Below are positions 22,700 through 32,049 of a stretch of DNA of 64,000 nt, piece after piece (position 1 is the stretch's first letter; every line of letters starts with the position of its first letter). Both the position numbers and the translations under genes were made by a program. The notes beneath the pieces are model-generated. The model did no database searches, was not told the origin of the DNA, and was given only the letters and a program-made list of their open reading frames with translations. The stretch spans positions 19,931,329 through 19,995,328 of the forward strand of contig OX638369.1 of NCBI GenBank assembly GCA_951812925.1, written 5' to 3'. The stretch comes from Calliopum simillimum (lineage: Eukaryota; Arthropoda; Insecta; Diptera; Lauxaniidae).

Positions 22700-22826
22700 T
22701 AGCCATGTTCAGTAGTTTTTTCTCGTCTCCTAATTGTCATAATATTCTAAGTTGGAAAATGCATGGAATTTTCGATTCTTGCAAAACAATGACTAAAGTT
22801 CATAAAATTAGTATAGGTAGAAAATT

Positions 22827-23145
22827 GTTGAAAGAGTCCAAAATTTTTGAAAAAGGCGAACTAATTGAAAATATCGAAAATTGTAGGAAAAAATCGAAAA
22901 TTGTTGAAAAAAGTGAAAATATCTGAAAAAAAAAAAACAAAAGTTTTCAAAAATTATATGAGTATTGAAAAGTCGAAAATTGTTAAAATGAGTCCACAAT
23001 TGTTGAAAAAGCTGAAAATTGTTGAAAAAGTCCAAAATTTTTAAAAATGTCCATAAGCATTGAAAGTTGAAAATTGTTAAAATAAGTCCACAATTGTTGA
23101 GAAGTCGGAAATTGTTGAAAAAGTTGAAAATTTTCGAAACTAGCC
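22827..23145 (+). repeat. GAAAATTGTTGAAAAAG minisatellite
   Basis: Loosely tandem units of about 18-20 bp, for example GTCGAAAATTGTTAAAATGA, GTCCACAATTGTTGAAAAAG and CTGAAAATTGTTGAAAAAGT. It starts directly at the right target duplication of copy B. The minus frames here (Phe/Asn/Gln-rich) are repeat translation, not a gene. Confidence 0.75.
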
Positions 23146-23243
23146 CATTCCGCAGAATCATGTCTGAAGATAAACATGAGTGAAATATGCACATATATAA
23201 ATATTATTTTTATATATTTACATATGTACTTATTTATTTTCAT

Positions 23244-23595
23244 ATGGGGGAATCAATGCGAAATTTTTCGACAAAAAATTTTTACCCCGGAAATGTGTTC
23301 TTCAAGAGCTTCCGATGACCCGTTCAAATTTTTACGGCAATCGGTTGCACCAAACCCGATATATCCACTAAACTGTATATTGTGTTGACCGTTTTTAAAG
23401 ATTTTTCAGGTGTGAATAACTCGAAATGACTGAAAATCGGTCAGCACAATAAACTGTTTAGTGAATATATCGGCTTTTCCGCAACCGATTGCCGTAAGAA
23501 TTTGAATGGGTCATCGAAAGCTCTTGAAGAACTCATTTCCGGTGTAAAAACCGATTTTTGTTTTTTCGTCAAAAAATTTCGCATGGATTCCACCA
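23244..23595. mobile_element. Palindromic element (about 350 bp)
   Basis: ATGGGGGAATCAATGCGAAA is mirrored by TTTCGCATGGATTCCACCAT. The arms continue inward with CAAGAGCTTCCGATGACCCG / GGGTCATCGAAAGCTCTTGA and ACGGCAATCGGTTGC / GCAACCGATTGCCGT, to a centre near 23,400. Arms are about 150 bp. No target duplication is obvious, and the element has no coding capacity. Confidence 0.7.
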
Positions 23596-23729
23596 TAAAT
23601 AAATTTTTTTTTTAAAAGTAGGTACTTTAAAGTAAAATTTATTTTATAAGCTTTAAAACGGTATATGACTCAAGATGAGATTCGGGCGCTAAATGAGAAT
23701 TTTTGGCTTTTGAACAACCGCGGTAGACA

Positions 23730-24168
23730 TAGTGATGACCACAATTTACCTTGGTCTTGAATCTTGGTAATATCTCGAGACCAAGACCAAAACGCTGATA
23801 TCATTGCAAGACAAGACCATAGCAGTCTTGGTCTTGGTCTTGCACGCGATAATCGTCAAGACCAAGACTGATTTTCAGGCTTAGTAATTTATAGTTAATT
23901 ATTGTTTCACACCCGTTTCGAGAATAAAATCATGCCCAAAATTTGAAATTTGACATCTACAAAACCTAACTATGTACTTTGGAAAAATAAGGTCTCAAAA
24001 TTTTGAATACCCAATAACCTCTAGATATTTTTTCAAGACCAAGATCAAGACCGTGACTAAGACTTAAAGACCAAGATCAAGACCAAGACTCCGTATCAAA
24101 AACAACACCAAGACTCAATGTGAAAGATCAAGACCAAGACCATAGCAGTCTTGGTTTACTCATCACTA
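23730..24168. mobile_element. hAT-like element rich in CCAAGAC repeats
   Basis: Starts TAGTGATGACC and ends GGTTTACTCATCACTA, matching inverted ends. Subterminal regions are packed with CTTGGTCTTG / CAAGACCAAG words in both orientations. The YARNG-like end suggests hAT, but the flanking 8-mers (GGTAGACA and AGAGGAAG) do not match. A fragment of the same family lies at 27,780-27,960. Repeated CAAGACCAAG could serve as subterminal transposase-binding motifs. Confidence 0.55.
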
Positions 24169-24199
24169 AGAGGAAGGTGTCTAACGAAAAAAATGCACA

Positions 24200-24640
24200 A
24201 TAGACCTATCATATATTATATGGGAAAAAATTAAAATAAGAAAAACCTTGCTCCCAGGAGCTAAAAAGTTTCCAATTGGTGCAAGTATCAAGTATAAAAT
24301 TTTTTATTCCGATCGGATATTATTTGACCGTGCCCCCAGACCGTTGAAGGTCGGAAAAACGCTATTTATATGAAAAAAATGGGGCTTTAATCGAAAAAAT
24401 CATTCCTATATTTGAAATTATTTGCCATAAGTGAGTAAATTGCATCCAATAAAAAAATAAGCGATGATACGCCCCCTCCACCCAAAATTCGTCGTATCTC
24501 TGGAAATATTGGAATCGAAGGAATGACATTCGGTACATACATACGTAATTGGTACTGAGAGAAAAATGTTCAGTAAAAACTGGACGGGGCCACGCCTCCT
24601 CCTTCAAAAAAAAAAAAAAAAAAAATTTGTCGAATCTCTG
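24200..24640 (+). repeat. Interspersed repeat with CCGATCGGA..TTTGACCGTGCCCCCAG
   Basis: CAATAGACCTATC..TTTCCAATTGGTGCAAGTATC..CCGATCGGATATTATTTGACC..GTGCCCCCAGACCGTTG recurs inverted at 36,025-36,145. A shorter piece (CCCGATCGGAACAAATTTGA..CCGTGCTCCCAGGCCG) is at 26,012-26,065. It is followed by GGGGCCACGCCTCC-type sequence and a poly-A tract (24,607-24,627). This is an old family with no frame. Confidence 0.6.
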
Positions 24641-24751
24641 AAACTATTTTACACATGTGAATAAAAATTGTTTCAGGTAAAGTGAAGTGAACAGGATATG
24701 GCAATGTGATAATGTTAAACCCATTTAAGGTACTTAGTTGGTATAGAAGCA

Positions 24752-25970
24752 GCTTTTTTTATACCCTACACCCAGGGTATATTCACTTTGTCCTTCCGTT
24801 TGTAACGCAGAGAAGGAGGCGTGGCAGGTATAGACAAGTATATATATTCTTGATCAGCGTCACCTCCTGAGTCGATATAGCCATGTCCGTCTGTCTGGCT
24901 GGCTGGCTGAGTGGCTGGCTGGCTGGCTGGCTGTGTGTTGAAATACACTTTTTGAGAAAACTGAGCAAGATAATTCAAAGAAGTTTGGTACACTGCTCGG
25001 GGGATTGAAAATGAGCGAAATCGGTCAACGGACATTAAACTAAATTAAAAAAAAAATTAAAATAATCACAATCGATGTGTTTTGCGATGCTAAACGCGAA
25101 TCCAACCACAGAATTGCTCTATCGTGTATAGTTTATGAGATATTGTAACCTAAAGACCAAAAAAGTCGTTTTTTGCCATTTTTTGAAGCTATATAACTAT
25201 GTATCATATCATTTATTCGTCAAATGTGGCTTAAGTACTTGAAAGCCCCAACCTAAAACCTAATTTAAATTATATTTATATCTTCATGCTTCTAAGAGAT
25301 ATCGTAGACCGAAATATTGTCAAAACGGGTTTTTTGCACTTTTGTGTCTTTTTAGGTTAGGATATCTTTGAGGAAAAAAAAGATATCAACATAATTTAAA
25401 TTAGGTTTTAAAGGAAACAATTGGGGCTTTCAAGTATCTAAGCCACATTTGACGAATAAATGATATGATACATAGTTATATAGCTTCAAAAAATGGCAAA
25501 AAACGACTTTTTTTGGTCTTTAGGTTACAATATCTCAAAAACTATACACGATAGAGCAATTCTGAGGTTGGATTCGCGTTTAGCATCGCAAAACACATCG
25601 ATTGTGATTATTTTAATTTTTGTTTAATGTAGTTAAAAAAATTTTTTTTTTTCTTTTTGTATGGGAATATACCCCAATTGGAAAAATCGAGATATTTTCA
25701 AAAAAGGAGCAGCTAAGATTTCAAATAAAGTTGATTTTTACTCAGTGAACGATTACGAATAAAGGGGCATTGTTCGTTTTTTGTGACATTTTCATGCAAC
25801 CTATCGTTTGTTCAGGAGCAGTGTGTATACTGAAGGAGTTTTTTGAGATAATCCAACTAAATTTCACTCTGACACTAAAAACTATACATATAAGCAAAAT
25901 TTTGAAAATACTGCAGTGTAAGGTATTTATTTTTTAGCCAGGCCAAAAGTTACACCCTTACTAGTTTTCT
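24752..25970 (-). mobile_element. DINE-like (Helentron-type) element, copy 1, interrupted
   Basis: Read on the minus strand it starts AACTAGTAAGGGTGTAACTT (about 25,970) and ends CCAGGGTGTAGGGTATAAAA-like (24,755), the same ends as the copy at 29,524-30,608. It carries the GCCA microsatellite (24,895-24,933) and the conserved core CATGGCTATATCGACTCAGG..TGATCAAGAATATATATAC, as in DINE-1/INE-1 and mini-me repeats of flies. The middle is split by the palindrome at 25,032-25,630, which supplies or replaces the central part. No protein is encoded. Confidence 0.7.
25032..25630. repeat. Palindrome of about 600 bp inside the DINE-like copy
   Basis: CATTAAAC..TTAAAATAATCACAATCGAT..GTGTTTTGCGATGC is mirrored by GCATCGCAAAACACATCGAT..TGTGATTATTTTAA..GTTTAATG. 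The arms run about 290 bp to a centre near 25,340. Arm internal words (AGAATTGCTCTATCGTGTAT, ATGATATGATACATAGTTAT) match almost perfectly. Related single arms occur at 6,300-6,415 and about 63,720-63,850. No target duplication was identified. Confidence 0.75.
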
Positions 25971-25974
25971 ATTC

Positions 25975-26065
25975 TTATTTTGGCTTCCTTGGTAAAGAGA
26001 CCAAGCGAAAAAAATTTGGTCCCGATCGGAACAAATTTGACCGTGCTCCCAGGCCGATCCATATA
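25975..26065 (+). repeat. Fragment of the CCGATCGGA..GACCGTG repeat
   Basis: Short piece homologous to 24,290-24,345. It abuts the outer end of the DINE-like copy, implying the DINE inserted into or next to this family. Confidence 0.5.
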
Positions 26066-27613
26066 ATTCAAAAAATGGATTGTTATTTTACACCTTCTTT
26101 TGACTATTCACTATTTTTTGGAAGTGTCAATTTAAAATACTTTCTTATAATATTTCTTATTGTTTTTGAGATATTGCGCATTTAAACTTGAGCTTTTGAA
26201 AGGCGACCAACATTTTTTTAACGTGAAATTCTTTTGACCAAAAAATAATGCTTTAGTCAGTATATTGGAAAAAAAATGCATTTAAAAACTACCCAGTGAG
26301 CGATAGCTAATAACCATATCTTTTAATATTTGTGTGCCGTTGTATATTTTTAATATCAATTGCAAAAGTTCAAGGTTTCACAATTTACTTCCGCCACCAC
26401 CAACCTACATGTACCGTTTTCCTCAATTTCGCACATTCCTTCATAAAACTTTGAACTTCTTAATAAACAAAAAGAATTTCACAATAATTCACAAAAATAA
26501 AAAAGATGAAATAAAAAAATTTGTGTTTGCATGCAAATATCCTCTAGGATAATTCCAAAAAATACAAAAAAAAACAAGGTGCAGGATATATCATCTGCAA
26601 CAATGTTGTACTTGTTTTTGTCATATCGCTGAGTAGCATATTTACGAGTTTTATTTGTTTGTTTGTATTTCTTATTTTTTTTTTTTTTTTTCAACTTAAA
26701 AATGGCTTTAGCATTGTAAACACTCCCCCATACACACACACAAAACACACTTACCACCACACATGACATACACCCACACCACACATGCACATACATATAA
26801 ATTTAATATTGCCATATTATTTATCAATGCAAATATTGCATTAAAAAACTTATTTTTTATGCTGTGGCAAAGATTTCATACTGATGAAAGAAGGATGAGA
26901 AGGATCGCTGTAACGCCATAAAAGAAATCTGCATAAAATGAATGAAAAATCCGTGCAAAGTAAACGCGACAAAAGATGACTCTGGTGACAATGACAGCAA
27001 TATCAACAACAATACGAGAATAATGAAAGAAAAAAACCATTAAAGGATCTGCAAAAAACCCATATACTTTAACACTTGCCATAGCATGAAAGATTCGCAT
27101 TCAAACAAGGAACATTCGATTATGTACCCACTACGTCTTAACATACAATTCGAAGCCAATATTTACGGTTATTTAATGTAAAAAAAAAATGAAAAATATC
27201 AATAACGCTACATAAAAATTATATTGGTATGTCGCCGCCACATTATAATATTGTGCATCTGTATGTGATGTCACTGCGGCATGAAAAACCCAGTAGGAAA
27301 ACAACGTAAGACCGAGTGCAGTTAATATGCAAATAAACTATGTTTTAGAGTACATAATATGAAGAATTTTATCCATCGCAGCTTTTCAAATAAAACCACT
27401 CGATATCTGAAACCTTAATCTCAAGTTTCAATAAACTGTAATTTTAAGTTGAATAATCAGTTTTCTAGATTGTCTCGATAGTTTAGATAATCTTTCCCAA
27501 AAGTGTGTGTAAATACTTAAATATATATATATATTTGAAGACGCTAATTGGATGGCTAAGTACGCGTAGTACCTAACCAAATATGCGAAAATGTTCTGAT
27601 TCGGATAAAACTT
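26066..27613. other. Non-coding with CA microsatellite
   Basis: Poly-T (26,677-26,690) and an ACACACACACAAAACACAC..CACCACAC stretch (26,730-26,790). Open frames here are repeat-driven. Nothing else recognised. Confidence 0.55.
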
Positions 27614-27802
27614 TCAGCTCGGGTAAGAGCGTAGCTCATTCATATGTAAAATTTCGATTGTTCTCTCAATGTATCCGGTTGTTTGTAACTCTTTACGAGC
27701 ATTATAATCAGCAAGTGATCCAGCGGCCAAGTTCTCCAAATTAAGCAAATCAGTGCCTTCAAATGCTCTCTTCACGGTTTTGGTTGATAATGAGCAAACC
27801 AA
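27614..27802 (-). CDS. Unrecognised 62-codon frame, possible coding remnant
   Basis: The minus frame reads in part FEGTDLLNLENLAAGSLADY and NARKELQTTGYIERTIEILH. Its balanced composition (Leu, Asn, Glu, Ala, Thr, Tyr) is more protein-like than the Phe/Lys/Ile-rich frames elsewhere. No start context, no homologue that I recall, and its upstream end merges into the CCAAGAC repeat at 27,780. It could be a decayed transposon frame or chance. Listed only because it stands out in composition. Confidence 0.15.
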   Translation of the reverse strand: MVCSLSTKTVKRAFEGTDLLNLENLAAGSLADYNARKELQTTGYIERTIEILHMNELRSYPS

Positions 27803-27960
27803 GACTATGACTTGGACATTGAGTCTTGGTCTTTCGCATTAAGTCTTAGTCTCGGTCATAAAGAAAATTTCTAAAGATTGTTGAGTAATATAAATTTTCA
27901 AACCTTATTTTTCCAAAGTAGTTGAGTTTTCAAGATGCCAAATTTCGAACCAATATCCAA
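27780..27960 (-). repeat. Truncated copy of the CCAAGAC hAT-like family
   Basis: GATAATGAGCAAACCAAGAC matches the inverted terminus of the element at 23,730-24,168 (GTGATGAGTAAACCAAGAC). It continues with GAGTCTTGGTCTTTCGCATT and CCTTATTTTTCCAAAGTA, also found there in reverse. The far end is missing. Confidence 0.55.
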
Positions 27961-28245
27961 TATAGCCAGCTAATGCAGACTGCTCACCAACGGTGCCTGC
28001 TATAAGGACTCCGATCGATCATCTTAGCTGAACTGCAACTGTTTCAATTCACAGTTAAAATAGGTAAGTACTTTGGCTAATGGAGCAGAAAAGCACTTAT
28101 TGGCTAGATTAAGTACTCAGTGGTCAGGCCACGTACTTATGTGACACATACTACCACCAAAGTCCACTATATGGTATTAACGTCTGGCACCTAGTTATAC
28201 GTTAAATTTCATCAAAATAGCTTGTATAGTTTGCGAAATTTATGG
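27961..28245. other. Non-coding linker
   Basis: No gene or repeat boundary recognised before the satellite array. Confidence 0.4.
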
Positions 28246-29012
28246 AATGTAACAAAAAGTGTCTAAAAATGTGTCGCCAAAAAAGTATCAAAAAATGTTT
28301 CGCCCAAAAATGGTCGAAAAATGTGTCGCCAAAAAGATATCAAAAAATGTGTCGCAAAAAAATAGTATCGAAAAATGTGTCGCCCAAAAAACTGTCGAAA
28401 AATGTGTCATCAAAACGTATCGGATAATGAGTCGCCAACAATAAGTCAGAAACTGTGTCGCCAAAAGGTGTCGAAAAATGTGTCGTTAAAAAAAGTTTCC
28501 AAAAATGTGTCGCCAACAAAAAGTGTCAAAAAATGTGTCGCCCAAAAAACTGTCGAACAATGTGTCTCCAAAGAGTGTACGGTAGCGAGTCGCCAACAAA
28601 AACTGTCCGAAAATAAGTTGGAAACTGTGTCGTCAAAAAGTGTCGAAAAATGTGTCATTAAATATAGTGTCGAAAAATGTGTCGCCAAAAAAGTGTCAAC
28701 AAAAATTGTCGAAAATGTGTCGTAAAAAAAAACTGTCGAAGAATGTATTGCCAAAAAAGTGTCGAAAAATATGTCGCCAAAAAAGTGTCGAAAAATCTGT
28801 TGAAGAAAATGTCGCCAACAAAAAGTGGTGAAAAAAGTGTCGCCCAAAAAACTGTCGAAAAATGTGTCGCCAACAGAAATTGTCGAAAATGTGTGGTTAA
28901 AAAGTTTTTCGGAAAATGTGTAGTTCAAAAAAATTTCGGAAAATGTGTCACCAAAAACGTGTCGAAAATTGTGTCTCCAAAAAAGTTTCGAAAAAAAAGG
29001 CACCAAAAAAGT
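28246..29012 (+). repeat. ~26-bp satellite array, plus orientation
   Basis: About 28-29 tandem units of the form ATGTGTCGCCAAAAAAGTGT plus CGAAAA. Unit starts at 28,269, 28,296, 28,321, 28,347, 28,375 and 28,402 give spacings of 25-28 bp. Units vary in the second half (ACTGTCG, GTATC, GTTTCC). Because the period is not a multiple of three and the unit lacks stop triplets, all frames stay open for long stretches on both strands and give Lys/Cys/Ser-rich or Phe/Thr-rich pseudo-proteins. An inverted array of the same unit is at 32,050-33,500. Confidence 0.9.
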
Positions 29013-29034
29013 ATAGATCTTCATGTGATCCGCA

Positions 29035-29150
29035 GCCACCAACTGAGTATAAGGCCTCTCTTTAGTTGTGATAGCAGCGGCTTCAGTTGGAGCACAAGTT
29101 TGTATTGACTTAATGTTTCTAGCTCTGTTTTCAAATCGACCTAACAATAT
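29035..29150 (-). pseudogene. LINE endonuclease-domain fragment
   Basis: Minus frame: LGRFENRARNIKSIQTCAPT, then EAAAITTKERPYTQLVAADH. This matches the strand before and including the catalytic-fold motif (RxRNISxIQCYAPTE..DKExFYxQL) of the apurinic-like endonuclease of non-LTR retrotransposons. The usual Tyr of YAPTE is Cys. Only about 35 codons survive. The frame runs on into the satellite array, where it becomes meaningless repeat translation. Confidence 0.5.
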
Positions 29151-29523
29151 AAGTGATTTGGTTCAGTTTTGATAGACCCCTTGGCAGTATAGGTCAAGTA
29201 TTAGAATTTATCAGCTAATTGTGAGCTCACCTGCTCAGTTTCATCTTCATGATACTTAACCACCTACTAAGTATATCCCTGATGGCTTACTCCTATCCAT
29301 TTCCACTCTCCAAAGCGTCATAGGATTTGTAGACGTCACATAGTATGTGACATTTTTCAGATCCTACTTGGTACTAAAGCGAGCACACTTAAACGCAAAT
29401 GCATATGTGTTAATGTACGTTTGTATTGAACACGAATACTTTATGCAGGGCAACAACAAACGAAGCCGCGACGATGATAAAGAGCTGGAGAAGCAAAAAA
29501 TGAAAGCAAAGCAGTGAATAAAA
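29151..29523. other. Non-coding linker
   Basis: No gene or clear repeat. Confidence 0.4.
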
Positions 29524-29605
29524 GAAAACTAGTAAGGGTGTAAAATTTGGCCTGGCCAAACATTAAATACCCTACACTGCAGTATTTTTAAAATTTTGCT
29601 CATAT

Positions 29606-30200
29606 GGGAGGCGCTACGCCCTCTTATTCGAGTTCACCCAGTTTTTGTTCAGAGCTTGCATTTATAGTTTTAAATGTCTGAGTGAAAAATGTTTTCAGCA
29701 TAGTGTTTTGAAGCTTTTGCTTATATAGGAGGTGCCACGCCCTCTTGTCCGAGTTCCTCTAGTCTTAGCTTAGAGCGTGCATTTATAGTCTTTAGTATTT
29801 GAGTGAAATTTGTTTGGATTATCTCAAAAAACTCTTTCCGCATGTCATTTTGAAACTTTTGCTCATATGGGAGGTGCTACGCCCCCTTGTCCGATTTCAC
29901 CCAATTTTTGTTGAGAGCTTTCATTTATAGTTCTTAGTGTCTGAGTTAAATTTGGTTCGAATATCTCAAAAATCGCTTTCAGTATAGCGTTTTGAAGCTT
30001 TTGCTTATATGGGAGGTGCCACGCCCCCTTGTCCGATTTCACCCAATTTTTGTCGAGAGCTTTCATTTATAGTTCTTAGTGTCTGAGTTAAATTTGGTTC
30101 GAATATCTCAAAAATCGCTTTCAGTATAGCGTTTTGAAGCTTTTGCTTATATGGGAGGTGCCACGCTCTTTTGTCCGAGTTCGCTCAGTTTTTTCTCAGA
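29606..30200 (+). repeat. Central tandem repeats of the DINE-like element (142 bp)
   Basis: Unit heads GGGAGGCGCTACGCCC (29,606), AGGAGGTGCCACGCCC (29,727), GGGAGGTGCTACGCCC (29,869), GGGAGGTGCCACGCCC (30,011) and GGGAGGTGCCACGCTC (30,153) give spacings of 121, 142, 142 and 142 bp. Units three and four are nearly identical, differing at only a few bases by eye. The first two are clearly diverged, so the inner units were homogenised or duplicated recently. Confidence 0.85.
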
Positions 30201-30431
30201 GCTTGCGCTTACAATTTCTAGTATTTATGTGTATTTTGGTTGCATTGTCGTGAAAAATACTCCTAAAATTGCATTTTGAATATATTTTTTGTATGGGCGG
30301 TAGGCGTGTCCGTTAACCGATTTTGCTCATTTTCAATCCCCCGAGCTATCTTTGATGACGGAGGCAGGGTATCAAATTTCATTGAATTATCTTGCTTAGT
30401 TTTCCCAAAAAGTGTATTTCCACACACATCA

Positions 30432-30475
30432 CCCAGCCAGCCACCCAGCCAGCCAGCCAGCCAGCCAGACAGACG
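30432..30475 (+). repeat. (CCAG)n microsatellite
   Basis: CCAGCCAGCCACCCAGCCAG followed by further CCAG and CAGACAGACGG repeats. It is the proto-microsatellite arm of the DINE/mini-me core; the complementary GGCT version is at 24,895-24,933 and a degenerate GGACAGACAGACAG is at 43,973. Confidence 0.9.
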
Positions 30476-30608
30476 GACATGGCTATATCGACTCAGGAGG
30501 TGACGCTGATCAAGAATATATATACTTTTCTATACCTGCCACGCCTCCTTCTCTGCGTTACAAACGGAAGGACAAAGTGAATATACCCTGGGTGTAGGGT
30601 ATAAAAAT

Positions 30609-32045
30609 TTGCTATTCAACGGTTTTTGTGTGCGTGTGTGTCGCTATGCCGACTCTCAATTCACGCCTTTTCCTATGCGACAACGAGCGACAACAACACT
30701 TTCATTGAGTTGTCATCTTCACACATTCGTGTACACTTCCACATACAAACAATGCGTATGTACATTCACAACAACAACAATCACCAGGCATACTTACACA
30801 CCGATACAATTGGCAATAAAAACACATTTTTCATAAATTTAATTTAAAATTCACTTGGCGCGCCATAAAACCGCCTTCAGCGCAGCAGCAGCAGTCAATG
30901 TCCCCTACCGCAATTGCGTGGGCTACAGAGACACCCCTTATAAAATTGAAAAAAAAAAAAAAATTATGAAATGTGCCAACTAACCCCCTTTCACCCCCAC
31001 TATCACTGAAACTGCCTATGAGTGCTGCTTTTCATATTTTTTGAATTTCAACATAAATCTTTTCTCATTTTTTTCATTTCACATTCAATTTCTTTTCAGT
31101 TACAATTTTCATTTCCCTGGGCTTTTTCCTTTAATTTGTTTTCACTTTTATTCGTTTCTTTTTTGTTTTTGTTATTTGTTGTTTTTGTGTATTTTTATTA
31201 CCAATATTCAATGTTTAGAATACAAAGTGAGTGAAAAAAACTGTGAAATAAAATCGCATTACAAATGAATTAAGACACTTTTTTGTGGTGGCGTTTCAAA
31301 TGTGTTACATTTGGCTATGGTGAGTTTTATGTGAAACCCCCTCCCCCACATTGAATGTTCAATTCAATTCATTTGGGATTAATACAACATTTTATTGGCA
31401 ATGCCATTGGCAACGCTTGTGGGTATTCATCTGTGTGTGAATATTATTGTTAAGTGTTATTTTTTTAAGTATTTCCGTCGGTTATGCTTTTGTTGCCACA
31501 AATAAAATCAAATTATTTATTGGATTGTAAAATGCAAATACATAATAATCGTATTATTTATGTAGAGGAAATTCACCATTACTCCACTCAAGTTGATGTA
31601 ATGAATTGAAAATCAGTAGAGAAAAACCTTTGTGCCAGGGGAATGATACACATAAAAATAGACAAGTCAGAGAATATGTTATGAAGAAAGATATAATTTA
31701 AACTGAAATTGGAACAGACACCTTGTACATTTGGTTTCACAAAAAAATCCTTTCAAATCACCTAAAAAAATGTTTGGCCCCTAGAAGTTAAAAGACAAAT
31801 ACTTTATGTACAAATGTCAAACGATATATTGTTGTTATTTTCTTCTTGAACTTAGCCGATGATTCAATCTTTGAAATTTAAGAGTATAAGCTTAGCTTAT
31901 TATTGTAGCAAGACCACGTCCTCTGCCGCCTTGTGAATTCCACCCAAAGCTGGCAATATTTTGAATGTCATCATGGTCAATTTTAAAAACGATGTATTTT
32001 TAATTAGTTTCCTTTGTTTTGCACTTGTTTTTATAATGGAACTTT
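30609..32045. other. Non-coding, relatively unique sequence
   Basis: Includes CAACAACAAC and CAGCAGCAGCAG runs and a poly-A tract (30,949-30,962). T-rich 31,020-31,200 gives two overlapping Phe-rich frames that I reject. A minus-strand stretch at 31,905-31,985 reads HDDIQNIASFGWNSQGGRGR, which looks protein-like but is too short to name. Confidence 0.5.
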
Positions 32046-32049
32046 TTCG

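Larger units (their letters stand above)
22303..22812 (+). mobile_element. Hammerhead-family retroelement, copy B (about 510 bp)
   Basis: Bounded by an exact 14-bp direct repeat ATAGGTAGAAAATT (22,289-22,302 and 22,813-22,826; two bases may belong to the element). Left and right parts contain inverted arms (TATACTAATTTTATGAAC..CAAGAATCGAAAATTCCATG). Between them lie a tRNA-like segment with an A-tract (22,491-22,602) and a hammerhead ribozyme fold (22,654-22,699). Hammerheads and inverted arms are known from Penelope-like elements and from non-autonomous hammerhead retroelements (SMalpha-type, retrozymes). No reverse transcriptase is encoded. Copy A shares both ends, confirming the boundaries. 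Confidence 0.75.
29524..30608 (+). mobile_element. DINE-like (Helentron-type) element, copy 2
   Basis: The most complete copy. Order: start AAACTAGTAAGGGTGTAAAA; five central tandem repeats (next entry); GTATGGGCGGTAGGCGTGTC; a CAGC/CAGCCAGC microsatellite (30,432-30,470); the core GACGGACATGGCTATATCG..TGATCAAGAATATATATAC; CGCCTCCTTCTCTGCGTTAC; and the end ACCCTGGGTGTAGGGTATAA. This layout (conserved core next to a proto-microsatellite, GCCACGCCC-type repeats, central tandem repeats) is that described for DINE-1 / DINE-TR and mini-me elements in flies. It is non-autonomous and carries no Rep/helicase. Confidence 0.75.

Noticed and set aside
24783..25035. Gln/Pro/Ser-rich frames over the GGCT/CCAG microsatellite (also 30,276-30,597)
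   Set aside because: Translation of the DINE/mini-me microsatellite; identical peptides appear at both copies because the repeat is the same.
26479..26796. 105-codon minus frame
   Set aside because: Generated by a CA-repeat and poly-A tract (Val/Cys then Lys strings); no domain.
28446..29147. 233-codon minus-strand frame and related Cys/Lys-rich frames
   Set aside because: These are translations of a 26-bp satellite that lacks stop triplets in most frames; the peptide repeats in shifted phases.
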